64,000 bases of DNA from Sulfuricystis multivorans (GCF_003966565.1 NZ_AP018718.1:1612001-1676000); one strand, 5' to 3'; shown: positions 1 to 8,758, numbered from the stretch's first letter. The notes: generated by a model from the letters alone, not told the origin. Program-made: numbers and translations.

Positions 1-353
1 ATTAGGGCGACGAAGGTCATGAGATAAATTTTGATCACCTTGTCCCACTGTGGATAGTCACCGGCCGTGTCGTAACCCGCCAGCCAGGAAATCGTCATCC
101 AGATGGCGAACAAAAAAAGGATGATGGTAGGCGCTCCTTGGAAAGGGGATTGCCGGTATTTCGTAAACAACGTACCGATCAGCACTGATACCGCCACAAT
201 CGCCGCCACAGGCGAGGTGTAAGCGATGCCCCAAGCGTAACGGTGAGGGTTCATGATGCTGACCCAGGTCCAGAGCAAGATGCCGATCCATGGTCGCCAA
301 AGCGCCACGGCTGCGCCGATAAGAATGATCGAAAGAATGATCAGGTCACGCAC
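1..353 (-). CDS. putative O-glycosylation ligase, exosortase A-associated (5' part only)
   Basis: A reading frame opens with GTG at 353 and stays open to the window edge, giving about 117 residues. It begins VRDLIILSIILIGAAVAL, continues LWRPWIGILLWTWVSIMNPH and RYAWGIAYTSPVAAIVAV, then has another hydrophobic segment (IILFLFAIWMTISWLAG). This is the start expected of the Wzy/WaaL-like PEP_O_lig_1 family (TIGR03097), inner-membrane proteins found only beside exosortase A and thought to ligate or polymerise glycan. The start overlaps the TGA of the upstream glycosyltransferase (GTGCGTGA), so the two genes are translationally coupled. The rest of the protein lies outside the window. Family assignment rests on the N-terminus only, but it is a strong match. 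Confidence 0.85.
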   Translation of the reverse strand, partial: MRDLIILSIILIGAAVALWRPWIGILLWTWVSIMNPHRYAWGIAYTSPVAAIVAVSVLIGTLFTKYRQSPFQGAPTIILFLFAIWMTISWLAGYDTAGDYPQWDKVIKIYLMTFVAL

Positions 354-1548
354 TAGTGGCCCTCACGACTGATTCCATGACCTCCAGTGCCTGCTCAGCC
401 CAACGAGACCAGCTGTGAGCTTCTGCATGGCGGCGTATTGCATCTTCGTCATAATCGGTCTCAGCAATCTTGTTCAGCGCATTGGCAAATGTTTCAGGTG
501 AATAGTCTTCAACAACAAGACCCAAATCCGGACTGCTTATCGCATCCTTGGCAGAATCGACATTAGTGGAAAGAATCGGGCGCCCACAAGCCATAGCTTC
601 GAAATAAACAGTAGGCCAACCTTCGTGGAGGCTAGAAAGAAGCAGCCAATCTGAAGCTGCCATCCATGTAGCAACTTCAACATGAGGCCTTTTGCAAACC
701 CAGAAAATTCGATCGTCAACGCAGAGTTGTCGAGCCTCCTGCTCTAAACGGTATCTGTTTGGCCCTTCACCCAAAAAAATCACATATGGAAGTGGAAGCT
801 GCAAGTAACGTAGTCGATGTAATGCCTTGATAATCAGTGACTGATTTTTTATGTCGATCAGTGCAGCAACACAAATTCCTATTTTTTCATCTAAAGGAAG
901 GTTTAGCTTTTGCCTGCACTCAACTTTATTAAGCGGTTTAAATTTTTCGGTATCTACCCCATTAGGAATAAAAATAGCGTTTTGCTCATTGCAGCCTAGC
1001 TCGATAGACTTGGATCTAAGGCTATTACTAACTGATAATACACGATCTGCTGATTTAAGCGTCCATCTGAGCATAGTACCTGCAAATGGCAGTTCTGGAT
1101 AAAGACGCAAATCAGACCCATGACAGGTCACCAGACAAGGGCGCTTCAAGTATTTTGCGAGTTTGACAGATGCATAGCCATCTGGATACGCAAAATGCCC
1201 ATCTATAACATCTGGATTCCAGCCTTTGAAATCTTCTAAGAAATTACGCCTGATCGCAATGGTCATAGCAACACCCTGCGACCAGGTTGCAATTTTTGGT
1301 ATGGATAAATAACGAGGGTAAGTAGCCGATAATCCTCCTTCAAGCTTTCCATGCAATTCCACAGCACTCCATTTATTCCACTCCGAGGGTCCAGGCATCG
1401 AAGCTGGGAACCATGGTGTAGGAACCATAACTCTTACATCGACATGCCTTGATAGAGCCTTTGCACGTTCTAAGCAAAAAGTGCCGAGAGTTGGAAATGC
1501 CTTACTAGGGAAAAGCCGCGTCAGCATTAAAACTTTGAGCCGAGACAT
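346..1548 (-). CDS. family 4 glycosyltransferase
   Basis: A 400-residue GT-B fold glycosyltransferase. The N-terminal domain starts KVLMLTRLFPSKAFPTLGTF and carries HGSDLRLYPELPFAG. The C-terminal nucleotide-sugar domain has FIPNGVDTEKF and the retaining GT4 EX7E motif in HEGWPTVYFEAMACG (Glu309 and Glu317). It would transfer a sugar from a nucleotide donor to the lipid-linked repeat unit at the cytoplasmic face. It sits 4 bases after the next glycosyltransferase and overlaps the O-ligase start, so it belongs to the EPS operon. The paralogue at 5484-6713 shares the same N-terminal style (LFSTLYPSSVRPSHGIF). The DNA is clearly AT-richer than the bulk of the window. Donor and linkage cannot be told. 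Confidence 0.9.
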   Translation of the reverse strand: MSRLKVLMLTRLFPSKAFPTLGTFCLERAKALSRHVDVRVMVPTPWFPASMPGPSEWNKWSAVELHGKLEGGLSATYPRYLSIPKIATWSQGVAMTIAIRRNFLEDFKGWNPDVIDGHFAYPDGYASVKLAKYLKRPCLVTCHGSDLRLYPELPFAGTMLRWTLKSADRVLSVSNSLRSKSIELGCNEQNAIFIPNGVDTEKFKPLNKVECRQKLNLPLDEKIGICVAALIDIKNQSLIIKALHRLRYLQLPLPYVIFLGEGPNRYRLEQEARQLCVDDRIFWVCKRPHVEVATWMAASDWLLLSSLHEGWPTVYFEAMACGRPILSTNVDSAKDAISSPDLGLVVEDYSPETFANALNKIAETDYDEDAIRRHAEAHSWSRWAEQALEVMESVVRATSA

Positions 1549-1552
1549 GTCT

Positions 1553-2653
1553 TTATTCTGCTTCTACCAAGCTTTGGTAGAGGTCAAAATAGTTTTTCAA
1601 CATGACTTCCATTGAATAGTTCTTAGATATAAATTCCACTGCAGCAGCGCCGAGGGCTTTACGTTTCTCATGATCAGTAGCAAGAATTAATAATAATTTG
1701 ACCAAGGCAACCTCATCGCCAGCCTCAAAAAGAAGAGCTGCACGACCTTTGTCAGTAATTTCAGGTATACCTCCGACACGTGTTGCAATGCACGGAAGAC
1801 CACAAGCCATTGCTTCACTGAGTGCGTTAGGGTGGGCTTCACTATCACTCGGAAGAACAAAAATATCCAGATTATTTAGAAATTTCTGAATATTTTTGAC
1901 ATGTCCTAATAAACGAACATTTCTAGTCAGTCCTAGCGAATCTATCAATTTCTCAAGCGCTTGACGTTCCCTACCCTCACCTGCAATATCCAGTTGTACA
2001 TCGATTCCTTGATTTAAAACTTGAAAGCACGCGCGAATCAACAACGCTTGATTTTTGACTGGAGAAAGACTGCCTACGGTACCAATCCTCAAAGGCCCCC
2101 CAGTATGACGTGGATCCCTTTTTGGATAAAAGATTCTGGTATCGACACCATTGGGGATGATATCTATATCGGAGCCACATAGCCCAAGATGATGAACTAG
2201 AAATTGCTTCGAACCCTCACTAACGGTAAAAATGTGCGTGGTTATCATGCTGAGCATTCTACTTAGCAATCGCCACCGCATTGGCACGGGCTTAACTTCT
2301 GCAATACCATGAAAACTGAACACAATGGGCACAAGCGGATAAGTCATTAAGCGAGCGAACGCTATTTCGGGCCATGCCCCAAGATTTCGCGCGTGAATGA
2401 CAGATGGCGCTTCGTTCTTGATCAGACGACGCAGCCGGAATGGGATATGGGGGTCATGCGGCCCCGCATGCATACAATGAATACGCACAGACAGATCAAA
2501 TCGATCCCGAATAATCGCATCACCTTTTAGCGCAATGATGCTATGAGTAGTTCCGTAAGGTATCAGCCCATTGACGACCCTAGCGAGAGCAAACTCCATT
2601 CCTCCTGGCTGGAGGGTTGGAACGACATGGACCACATGAAAAGAGCGATTCAT
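1553..2653 (-). CDS. family 4 glycosyltransferase
   Basis: A 366-residue GT4 enzyme. It starts with HVVHVVPTLQPGGMEFALAR, the glycine-rich donor-loop signature of this class, then has ARNLGAWPE, FSFHGIAE, IIPNGVDTRIF, and the EX7E motif in SDSEAHPNALSEAMACG (Glu272 and Glu280), followed by VGGIPEI. It resembles the PEP-CTERM stp2-type transferase at 14760-15947 (DVGGLENG near the N-terminus), so it may be a diverged duplicate. It is cytoplasmic or membrane-peripheral and adds one sugar to the growing repeat unit. It lies in the AT-rich island between the acyltransferase and another GT4, with 4 to 16 base gaps, consistent with one transcript. Substrate unknown. Confidence 0.9.
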   Translation of the reverse strand: MNRSFHVVHVVPTLQPGGMEFALARVVNGLIPYGTTHSIIALKGDAIIRDRFDLSVRIHCMHAGPHDPHIPFRLRRLIKNEAPSVIHARNLGAWPEIAFARLMTYPLVPIVFSFHGIAEVKPVPMRWRLLSRMLSMITTHIFTVSEGSKQFLVHHLGLCGSDIDIIPNGVDTRIFYPKRDPRHTGGPLRIGTVGSLSPVKNQALLIRACFQVLNQGIDVQLDIAGEGRERQALEKLIDSLGLTRNVRLLGHVKNIQKFLNNLDIFVLPSDSEAHPNALSEAMACGLPCIATRVGGIPEITDKGRAALLFEAGDEVALVKLLLILATDHEKRKALGAAAVEFISKNYSMEVMLKNYFDLYQSLVEAE

Positions 2654-2669
2654 TTCTTATTCATTGACA

Positions 2670-3608
2670 CTAGAGCGATTTCAATTCCCAATGCGTAACA
2701 ATATTTCCCAAACGAGAGAGAACATTTGCAACTACAAAAATCAATATCAAAGAAGCAAGAAAGCGCAAAACTGCAAATGTACCAAAATTTATAAAAAGAT
2801 AAGTATGAATTAAATATATCTCTAATATTGAAGAATAAAATATTGTAGCCCAAGAAAAGTACGTTCTTGATACTTGCCCTCGCTCAAGCCAAATCACAAT
2901 TGAGATAGAAATAAGAAATATAAATACTATATTGGCATGCTTAAAACCCACAGCATTTAGAATCAATATTACAAAGACATTTACACTAGTGATTAATAAC
3001 CATAACCGCGCAGACCCTTCCAGTGGGTATCTTGCCGAATATACGCCAAACCAAAAAGCAAATGCGGTAATCCAGAGTGCATGCCCTACATTAACCGCAT
3101 AACTTAGGAATAAAGTTAAGAATAAGAATGATGTAATTAAAACAGTAGCTTGTCGTGGTTGATTAAGCCATCGATACAAGAATGGGTAAAGAAGATAAAA
3201 AGTAAGCAGGAGTGTTAAAAACCACAATCCAGCACCAAACGGGCTGTCATTGGAAAACCCCAACCAATTAATCCATCCGCTCATGCCAAGCAAATGAACC
3301 ACAGTCTGCCAAGTCCAGATTCCATCTCTATCATTCACCAAAAAAAACAGCAACAAAAAGCCTTGTGCAATCCAAAAAGGAATGACTAAGCGCCTGAGCT
3401 TGTTTAGCCAGAATGATTTATAAGAAAAGTGATAGCCATATTTCTTTGTAGTGAAATATGCGGATGAAAAGGCAAAGACAAAAAGACCAATCGTCACAGG
3501 CACCCAGAGTAAGCTTCCTTCGAAAAAATGACCACCGACTACCAGAAGGATAGACAATACCTTTGCTACTGCAAAATTGAAAGATGTTTGCGAGCTGATG
3601 ACACCCAT
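2670..3608 (-). CDS. acyltransferase 3 family membrane protein
   Basis: A 312-residue protein with about ten hydrophobic segments. The first begins FNFAVAKVLSILLVVGGHFF, where the His after the first helix matches the catalytic His position of acyltransferase 3 (PF01757) enzymes. Basic loops (YKSFWLNKLRRLVIPFWIAQ) also match that family. Such proteins O-acetylate or otherwise acylate sugars of exopolysaccharide from the inner membrane. It is somewhat short for the family (usually 330-380 residues). The DNA is among the most AT-rich in the window, pointing to recent acquisition together with its two glycosyltransferase neighbours. An alternative is an O-antigen-type membrane protein, but the His and basic loop favour AT3. 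Confidence 0.75.
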   Translation of the reverse strand: MGVISSQTSFNFAVAKVLSILLVVGGHFFEGSLLWVPVTIGLFVFAFSSAYFTTKKYGYHFSYKSFWLNKLRRLVIPFWIAQGFLLLFFLVNDRDGIWTWQTVVHLLGMSGWINWLGFSNDSPFGAGLWFLTLLLTFYLLYPFLYRWLNQPRQATVLITSFLFLTLFLSYAVNVGHALWITAFAFWFGVYSARYPLEGSARLWLLITSVNVFVILILNAVGFKHANIVFIFLISISIVIWLERGQVSRTYFSWATIFYSSILEIYLIHTYLFINFGTFAVLRFLASLILIFVVANVLSRLGNIVTHWELKSL

Positions 3609-3620
3609 GCAACTATATGC

Positions 3621-5438
3621 TCAGTGAGGGATTTGTCTAACTAAAGTTTCCAGCGTCATGAGACGTCGCCACTGTTCGTTTCGAAACTTGGCTTGAACAT
3701 TATCCAATTGCTTAAGGTAACTCATCTCTGGAAGAAAAAGCCCGGTATTTAGTAGCTCTAATGATTCAAATGCTTTAGCCAAGCCACTTTCATAAATAAA
3801 GCCAGCAACATCTTCGCTAGTATGAACCGTGGATTGGAGATTAAGGGTAGAAATGCGGAGCCTGAGTCCTAGTCGAGGTGCCAGTTTGCTCCAGACCTTT
3901 CCGCCGTAATGGCCAAGCATTGGTAGAAAGCGCCAAACGTTGAATAGCGTAGCGGGAGCGGGAGGATAACCATGTTCAAGTGGTATGTTCGCCAACGGCG
4001 GGGCAAAGCGTTGAAACAGGCGGCGCACGAGCAGGCTGCGAAAGCGCGCGTCGGCCCGGGCAGCGAGGATCGGATCGAGCACCTGGGCAAAGGCGATCGG
4101 TGAAAATGCCGGCCAGAGTTGATTGGTGCTGCTGGTGATGCGCCCCTGCCAACGCTGCATACGCAGGGTGTAATAAACGCAATCCATTTGCGTCGTGTTG
4201 GGATAGTTGATGATGGGCACAATGGCACGGCTGGCGACTTCGGCCATATGGGACGCGAGATCAAGCTGTGCGGCAGGTGAAAAAATCGATTTGTCGTAGG
4301 GAATGGCGGCAAAGCGTTTGCGCGCGACCATTGCAACATCGAGTGGATGACGTCGTGCCAAGCGGGGCCAGAGCAGTTCCCACCAATAACCGCGCGCCAG
4401 CTCGCCGAACGAGCCGTTGAGACTCATGCCATGTTCATTGGCGAGTCGGCGGTGGATGTGGAGGATGCGAGCGAAGTCGAAAGCATCATATTCGCCATCG
4501 GTCATGCGCACGGCAGCATCGAATTCCTCGGCGGTTGGCAGCGACGGTGAGCTGATGTTCTGGTGCTTCAGACCGAGTGCCGAGGCAATTCGCGCAGCAA
4601 CCGTGACATCCGGATGATCGCTGCTCCCCGAGACGGTAGTATGGAACGGCCGCTGTGCATCGAGCAGGCCAGCCAGCAGCAGACGTGAATCGTAGCCGCC
4701 GGTGAGATCGGAAACGAGGGGCTCGCGGGTATCAGGCAAGGCTTTGAGCACCTCGACCAGAGCGGCATGGGTTCGGTCGACAGCATCGTCGAGTGCCAGA
4801 CTTTCCGGCTCGATAGCCGAAAAATCCCAGTAGCGACGGCTCCGCGCACCGTTGGCATCGATGGTCAGCACCGTGGCCGGGCCAATCTTGCGGACATCGC
4901 GCCACAACGACCGGTCTTCGTAGATGATGCCGGTCGCGATGAATTCATGCACTGCGAGGGGATCGAACGTGCTCGGTGCGCATTGCGCCAATACAGCGGA
5001 AGAAGTACAGACGGCTACGCCATCTGCCAACTGCCGCCAATATATATGCAGGCTGCCACAGCGATCGGTGATGACATGCACCTGACGGCTGCGCTGGTCG
5101 ACGATGAATATCGCAAACAAGCCCTGTAGACGGCACGCCAAACCATCCGCGCCATGGGTGAGGTATTGCTCGATCAGCCAGCTTCCGTCGCGGCCTTTTT
5201 CAGCCGGGAGAGGCAGCCAGGTGCCGAAATCGGCGATCCAGACTTGGTCGTCTGTTGAACGGGTGATGCGTTTGTCGGTTGTCTTTGCCGGCGGCGCCAC
5301 CGCGAGGGAAGCGTTGGCAGAAATTGCGCTATCGCTGATCTTCACTCCTTTGAAGCTGCATAACGCTTGGACGCCTTTTTGGAAACTCGGCACTTCAAAT
5401 TGGCCGGCAGCAGGAACAAACAGGAAGGCGTGGCTCAT
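3621..5438 (-). CDS. asparagine synthase-like protein without glutaminase cysteine
   Basis: A 605-residue protein with the two-domain layout of asparagine synthetases. The N-terminal Ntn-hydrolase-like domain (about 1-200) includes LQGLFAIFIVD and the C-terminal PP-loop ATP-pyrophosphatase domain carries DLTGGYDSRLLLAGLL (246-251 as TGGYDS, where SGGxDS is usual). The N-terminus is MSHAF, not MCG, so the nucleophilic Cys2 needed to release ammonia from glutamine is missing. It may use free ammonia or another amine, or act on a sugar or peptide carboxylate. This differs from the true amidotransferase at 12162-14060. It lies in the EPS operon 12 bases before the acyltransferase. Such truncated-function homologues are common in EPS and lasso-peptide clusters; the real substrate is unknown. 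Confidence 0.8.
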   Translation of the reverse strand: MSHAFLFVPAAGQFEVPSFQKGVQALCSFKGVKISDSAISANASLAVAPPAKTTDKRITRSTDDQVWIADFGTWLPLPAEKGRDGSWLIEQYLTHGADGLACRLQGLFAIFIVDQRSRQVHVITDRCGSLHIYWRQLADGVAVCTSSAVLAQCAPSTFDPLAVHEFIATGIIYEDRSLWRDVRKIGPATVLTIDANGARSRRYWDFSAIEPESLALDDAVDRTHAALVEVLKALPDTREPLVSDLTGGYDSRLLLAGLLDAQRPFHTTVSGSSDHPDVTVAARIASALGLKHQNISSPSLPTAEEFDAAVRMTDGEYDAFDFARILHIHRRLANEHGMSLNGSFGELARGYWWELLWPRLARRHPLDVAMVARKRFAAIPYDKSIFSPAAQLDLASHMAEVASRAIVPIINYPNTTQMDCVYYTLRMQRWQGRITSSTNQLWPAFSPIAFAQVLDPILAARADARFRSLLVRRLFQRFAPPLANIPLEHGYPPAPATLFNVWRFLPMLGHYGGKVWSKLAPRLGLRLRISTLNLQSTVHTSEDVAGFIYESGLAKAFESLELLNTGLFLPEMSYLKQLDNVQAKFRNEQWRRLMTLETLVRQIPH

Positions 5439-5483
5439 CGCGAGAAGTGCTTCCGGAAAAAGTGTTGCGATCGATTATACGGA

Positions 5484-6713
5484 CTACATGGAGGTAACAG
5501 TTTTATCTACGAAGGTGCCGTTCCGCCAGCGCCGACTATGCGCTGGCGAGAATCTGCCGAAATAGTGCCAATTGCCCGGCGGTGGTCGGCTGCCAGCGAA
5601 GCGCTCGGCATAGGCACGGGTGAGGTTGCGGGACGGCATGCCAGATCGCAACCGGCCTATGGCACGCACGATGCCATTGGCGCTGCGTTCATCCATCAGC
5701 ACACCGGCTTCGGGGGCTGCGACGACTTCCGGTGTGCCCCAGACCTTGCTGGCGACGACCGGCGTGCCGCAGGCCATGGCTTCGAGCAGCACGTTGGCCC
5801 AGCCTTCGCGGCTGGAGGCGAGTACCAGGCAATCGACAGCGCTGTAGAGGGTGCGCAGCTGGGTTTGCGGCATGGCGCCCAGGAAATGCACTCGCTCCGT
5901 CATGCCCAGACGCGCAGCCAGCGCGCGCAGGCGGGTTTCCTCTTCGCCGCCGCCGGCGATGAAAAGCTCGGCATCCGGAATCTGCGCCAGTGCTTCGATG
6001 ACGAGGTGGTGGCCCTTGCGTTCGATGAGGTGGCCGACCGAAGCGATGGTGAAACGGTCGCTCATGCCGAAGGCAGCACGGGCCTGTCCGCGGTCTTCGG
6101 GATGGAAGAGTTCCAGATCGACGCCGTTGCGCAGCACGGTGATCTTTTCCGCCGGGGCGCCGAGTTCCACCAACGCATCTTTGAGCGCCTGGCAGACGGT
6201 GATCATGTGGTCGCACTCGTGGGCGGCCTGCAGGATCATGCGGCGCGGTTTTGCGAATCGTGGGATCAGGTTGATGTCGGTGCCGCGCGCGGTGATGACC
6301 ACGGGTTTGCGAAGCGTCTTGCCGATCAAGGTGGCGGCGACACCGTCCGGATAGAAGTAGTGGGCATCGATGAGATCGAAATCGAAGCCTGCGGCGATGA
6401 GCTTTCTTGCCGCTGCCAGTCCGCATCGGGCGAGGCTCGCGGGCGCCAGGTTCATGCCAATCTTCGGCAGCAGCAGGTAGCGCGGATGACCGACCTCGAT
6501 GCCGTGGCGACTTTCATGGGCCGGCACGGCGGCATGCTTGGCGTATTCACCGAAACGCGGGTGTTTGAAGGGAAACCACGGCACGGGGGCGACGACGCCG
6601 GTTTCGACTGCGCCGCTGGCCAGCAGATGCCGCAGCCTTGTTTCGACGAAGATGCCGTGGCTCGGCCGTACGCTGCTGGGATAGAGGGTGGAGAAGAGGA
6701 GCGTGCGGATCAT
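5484..6713 (-). CDS. family 4 glycosyltransferase, C-terminus frameshifted
   Basis: As read, 409 residues. GT4 features are clear: LLFSTLYPSSVRPSHGIFVE, ARGTDINLIP, VLRNGVDLELF, GHLIERKGHH, and the EX7E motif in SSREGWANVLLEAMACG. The last 40 or so residues (after YAERFAG) are proline/arginine-rich and unlike the family. One extra base near 5594 would restore AWQPTTAGQLALFRQILASA and a TAG stop at 5536-5538, which is the usual family ending. The gene therefore carries a one-base deletion (or a sequencing error) replacing the last 20 residues with an unrelated tail. The catalytic core is intact, so it could still work. A copy of the dispersed repeat follows the restored stop directly. Confidence 0.85.
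   Translation of the reverse strand: MIRTLLFSTLYPSSVRPSHGIFVETRLRHLLASGAVETGVVAPVPWFPFKHPRFGEYAKHAAVPAHESRHGIEVGHPRYLLLPKIGMNLAPASLARCGLAAARKLIAAGFDFDLIDAHYFYPDGVAATLIGKTLRKPVVITARGTDINLIPRFAKPRRMILQAAHECDHMITVCQALKDALVELGAPAEKITVLRNGVDLELFHPEDRGQARAAFGMSDRFTIASVGHLIERKGHHLVIEALAQIPDAELFIAGGGEEETRLRALAARLGMTERVHFLGAMPQTQLRTLYSAVDCLVLASSREGWANVLLEAMACGTPVVASKVWGTPEVVAAPEAGVLMDERSANGIVRAIGRLRSGMPSRNLTRAYAERFAGSRPPPGNWHYFGRFSPAHSRRWRNGTFVDKTVTSM
5516..5535 (+). repeat. dispersed 20-25 bp repeat, copy 1
   Basis: TGCCGTTCCGCCAGCGCCGA, 19 of 20 matches to the consensus seen at 9935-9954. It lies immediately after the restored stop codon (5536) of the frameshifted glycosyltransferase. It is not palindromic. 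See the findings for the whole family. Confidence 0.8.
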
Positions 6714-6724
6714 GGAGATCGCTG

Positions 6725-6744
6725 TGCCGTCCCGCCAGCGCCGG
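6725..6744 (+). repeat. dispersed 20-25 bp repeat, copy 2
   Basis: TGCCGTCCCGCCAGCGCCGG, followed by GTTTT. It sits in the 53-base gap between the PIN toxin stop and the glycosyltransferase start. It is identical to copy 3 over the first 19 bases. Confidence 0.8.
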
Positions 6745-6766
6745 GTTTTGACCTTACCTGCATTTT

Positions 6767-7180
6767 TTACACAGCCTCGATCCGTAGTCCAGCCCTCCCT
6801 GCTGCTTCGAGCTGTCGTGCGTCTGCCGATACGAAAACATCCGCCTGCAATGCAACGGCGCTACCGATATGAAGGGCATCCATGCCACGCAGAGCATTCG
6901 ATTCGAGGCAGGCTATCGATTGGGCCAGCACCTCTGGCGTCAGATCACAAATCGCGGCATCTTCGATGTCCGCCAGCAGCAGGGTTTTTAACTGCCGATA
7001 TTGTGTGTCGTCGACTTTGCCCTCACGGCGCAAGCGACAGAAAACAGAAATAATCTCGGGCAGCGCAATCGCGGAAAGCCCGATTTCCGTCGCCTGATCG
7101 CACCACTCTAGTACTTTGTCGGTACCGGCTTCGCTGATGTAGCGCTTGGCGAAGGCCGAACTGTCGAAGAAAACGCGCAC
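6767..7180 (-). CDS. PIN-domain ribonuclease toxin (VapC-like)
   Basis: A 137-residue PIN-fold protein. Acidic metal-site residues are visible in VFFDSSAFAKRY (Asp6), ALPEIISVFCR (Glu), MDALHIGSAV (Asp) and VFVSADARQLEAA (Asp), the four-acid pattern of VapC-type Mg-dependent RNases, which typically cleave tRNA or rRNA. It is 12 bases downstream of a Phd/YefM-type antitoxin and should form a toxin-antitoxin operon with it. The pair separates two blocks of EPS genes and faces the same way, so it may be partly co-transcribed with them. Length and motifs are normal. RNA target unknown. Confidence 0.88.
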   Translation of the reverse strand: MRVFFDSSAFAKRYISEAGTDKVLEWCDQATEIGLSAIALPEIISVFCRLRREGKVDDTQYRQLKTLLLADIEDAAICDLTPEVLAQSIACLESNALRGMDALHIGSAVALQADVFVSADARQLEAAGRAGLRIEAV

Positions 7181-7192
7181 CGGAAAGCACTC

Positions 7193-7420
7193 TTACAAAC
7201 CGGCCTGGCGTTGTTCGAGAATCATGCGGCTGATCGAAACGCCATCCAACACCAAAGGCTGCGCCTTGCGGCGTTTCCATAAGGGCAGATCAGCCACCAC
7301 GGGGACGATATCGGCAATCGGCTTGCCGTTGCGCAGCACACGCACGGTTTCTCCCGATTCGACAATGTCGAAATAGGCTTTGGCGTGGTTACGGACTTCG
7401 GTGAAGGTAGCCTGTCTCAT
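7193..7420 (-). CDS. Phd/YefM-family antitoxin
   Basis: A 75-residue protein beginning MRQATFTEVRNHAKAYFDIV, followed by GETVRVLRNGKPIADIVPV, the DNA-binding N-terminal domain of Phd/YefM antitoxins. The C-terminal tail (about 50-75) would wrap the PIN toxin encoded just downstream. Antitoxins of this class repress their own operon by binding short repeats over the promoter. Two direct GTAATCA repeats lie 10-30 bases upstream of the start (7430-7450). Confidence 0.87.
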   Translation of the reverse strand: MRQATFTEVRNHAKAYFDIVESGETVRVLRNGKPIADIVPVVADLPLWKRRKAQPLVLDGVSISRMILEQRQAGL

Positions 7421-7429
7421 ATCCGTCTA

Positions 7430-7450
7430 GTAATCAGATTCGTGTAATCA
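7430..7450 (-). promoter_or_regulatory. possible antitoxin operator (direct repeats)
   Basis: GTAATCA occurs at 7430-7436 and again at 7444-7450, so the two copies start 14 bases apart, just upstream of the antitoxin ATG (7420). Phd/YefM antitoxins commonly bind repeats at this position, so this is a candidate autoregulatory site. Inferred from position only. Confidence 0.35.
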
Positions 7451-7558
7451 TACATCTTCATCTGGTACTGCCAGCGGCTGGATTTTTCGTGGTCTGACAC
7501 TGGATTTTTATTGTTGTTTGCAATCTTGGGAGTCACCCTCCCAATTTTGCAAGGATGT

Positions 7559-8758
7559 TTAGCCTTTGGCCACCAACACTTCATAAACACGCTGGTAATT
7601 CGCCACGCTGTTCCTCCAGTTCCGCTCTTGCTCGACGAAGCGCCGGCCGGCGGCCCGGTAGGCGGGCCACTGCTCGCGTCGTGACAGCATGTCTTCGACT
7701 GCAGCAGCCAGCGCGCCGGCATCGCCGGCCTTGAACAGGCGACCGGTTTCACCGTCACGGATCAGTTCCCTGTGGCCACCGACATCCGAGGCGACGAAGA
7801 TGCGCCCCTGCGCCATCGCTTCGAGCGGCTTGAGCGGGGTGACGAGCTCGGTGAGCCGCATCGAATGGCGCGGATAGACCAGCAGGTCGATCAGATCGTA
7901 GTAACGGCTGACCTCCTGATGCGGCACGCGGCCGGCAAAGACGACCTTGTCGGCAATGCCTAGACGTTCTGCCTGCGCCTTGAGGTTCGCCTCCTGCGGG
8001 CCACCGCCGACGAGTAGGATGCGCAGATCGGGGCGGCGCGCGAGCATCGCGGGAAAGGCTTCGAGCAGCAGGTCGAGGCCTTCATAGGCATAGAACGAGC
8101 CGATGAAACCGATCACCGTCGTGCCGTCGAGCGAAAGCCGAGTTTTGAGCGCGGGATCGGGCGCGCCGGAAAGCTGGAAGTTTTCGATGTCGACGGCGTT
8201 GGGAATGACGGTGACCTTCTCGGCGGGGATGCCGCGGGCGAGGATGTCCTGGCGCAACCCTTCGCAGATCGTGAAGGCATGGGCGACACGCTGCAACACC
8301 CAGGTTTCGAGCTTGCGTGTCAGGCGATAACGCAGGCTGCCTTCACGCGTCGTGCCGTGATCGACGGCGGCATCTTCCCAGAAGGCGCGGATTTCATAGA
8401 CCACCGGGATTCCCAAGCGCCTGCCGACGCGCAGTGCCGGGATGGCATTCAGCACCGGGGAATGGGCGTGGAGGATGTCGGGGCGCAGTGTGCGGGCAAG
8501 CTGCTCGAGCCGGGCCGCGGTGGCCTCGATCTGGCGCAGTTCGTTGAGGATCGGCGGTGCGGGGGGCGGCACTGCGGTGCGGTGGAATAGCAGGCCGTCG
8601 ACTTGTTCGGCTTCGGCTGTCACGCTGCCCTGCTTGGGCGAGGTGAGATGATGGGTTTCCCACCCCAGCGCACGCTGCTCGCGCAGGATGGCAGCCGTGC
8701 GGAAGGTGTAGCCGCTGTGCAGCGGAATCGAATGGTCGAGGATGTGCAGGATGCGCAT
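7559..8758 (-). CDS. PEP-CTERM/exosortase A-associated glycosyltransferase, Daro_2409 family
   Basis: A 399-residue GT4 enzyme starting MRILHILDHSIPLHSGYTFR, a signature of the XrtA-associated TIGR04063 family. Other motifs are HAHSPVLNAIPAL, IPNAVDIENF, GFIGSFYAYEGLDLL and LTELVTPLKPLEAMAQG with DVGGHRELI. It would add a sugar during assembly of the exosortase-linked polysaccharide. The ATG at 8758 overlaps the wecB stop (TGATG), which fixes the start; an upstream extension to 8827 is only the open frame inside wecB. UDP-ManNAc or its acid made by the neighbouring enzymes is a reasonable donor guess. Confidence 0.92.
   Translation of the reverse strand: MRILHILDHSIPLHSGYTFRTAAILREQRALGWETHHLTSPKQGSVTAEAEQVDGLLFHRTAVPPPAPPILNELRQIEATAARLEQLARTLRPDILHAHSPVLNAIPALRVGRRLGIPVVYEIRAFWEDAAVDHGTTREGSLRYRLTRKLETWVLQRVAHAFTICEGLRQDILARGIPAEKVTVIPNAVDIENFQLSGAPDPALKTRLSLDGTTVIGFIGSFYAYEGLDLLLEAFPAMLARRPDLRILLVGGGPQEANLKAQAERLGIADKVVFAGRVPHQEVSRYYDLIDLLVYPRHSMRLTELVTPLKPLEAMAQGRIFVASDVGGHRELIRDGETGRLFKAGDAGALAAAVEDMLSRREQWPAYRAAGRRFVEQERNWRNSVANYQRVYEVLVAKG

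Noticed and set aside
5367-6872. A 501-codon open frame on the plus strand
   Set aside because: Antisense to the GT4 gene with intact motifs; no homology signal of its own.
7526-7548. Hairpin TTGGGAG-TCACC-CTCCCAA followed by TTTT
   Set aside because: Shape resembles a terminator only on the plus strand, where no gene ends; on the minus strand, where the glycosyltransferase ends, no T-run follows.
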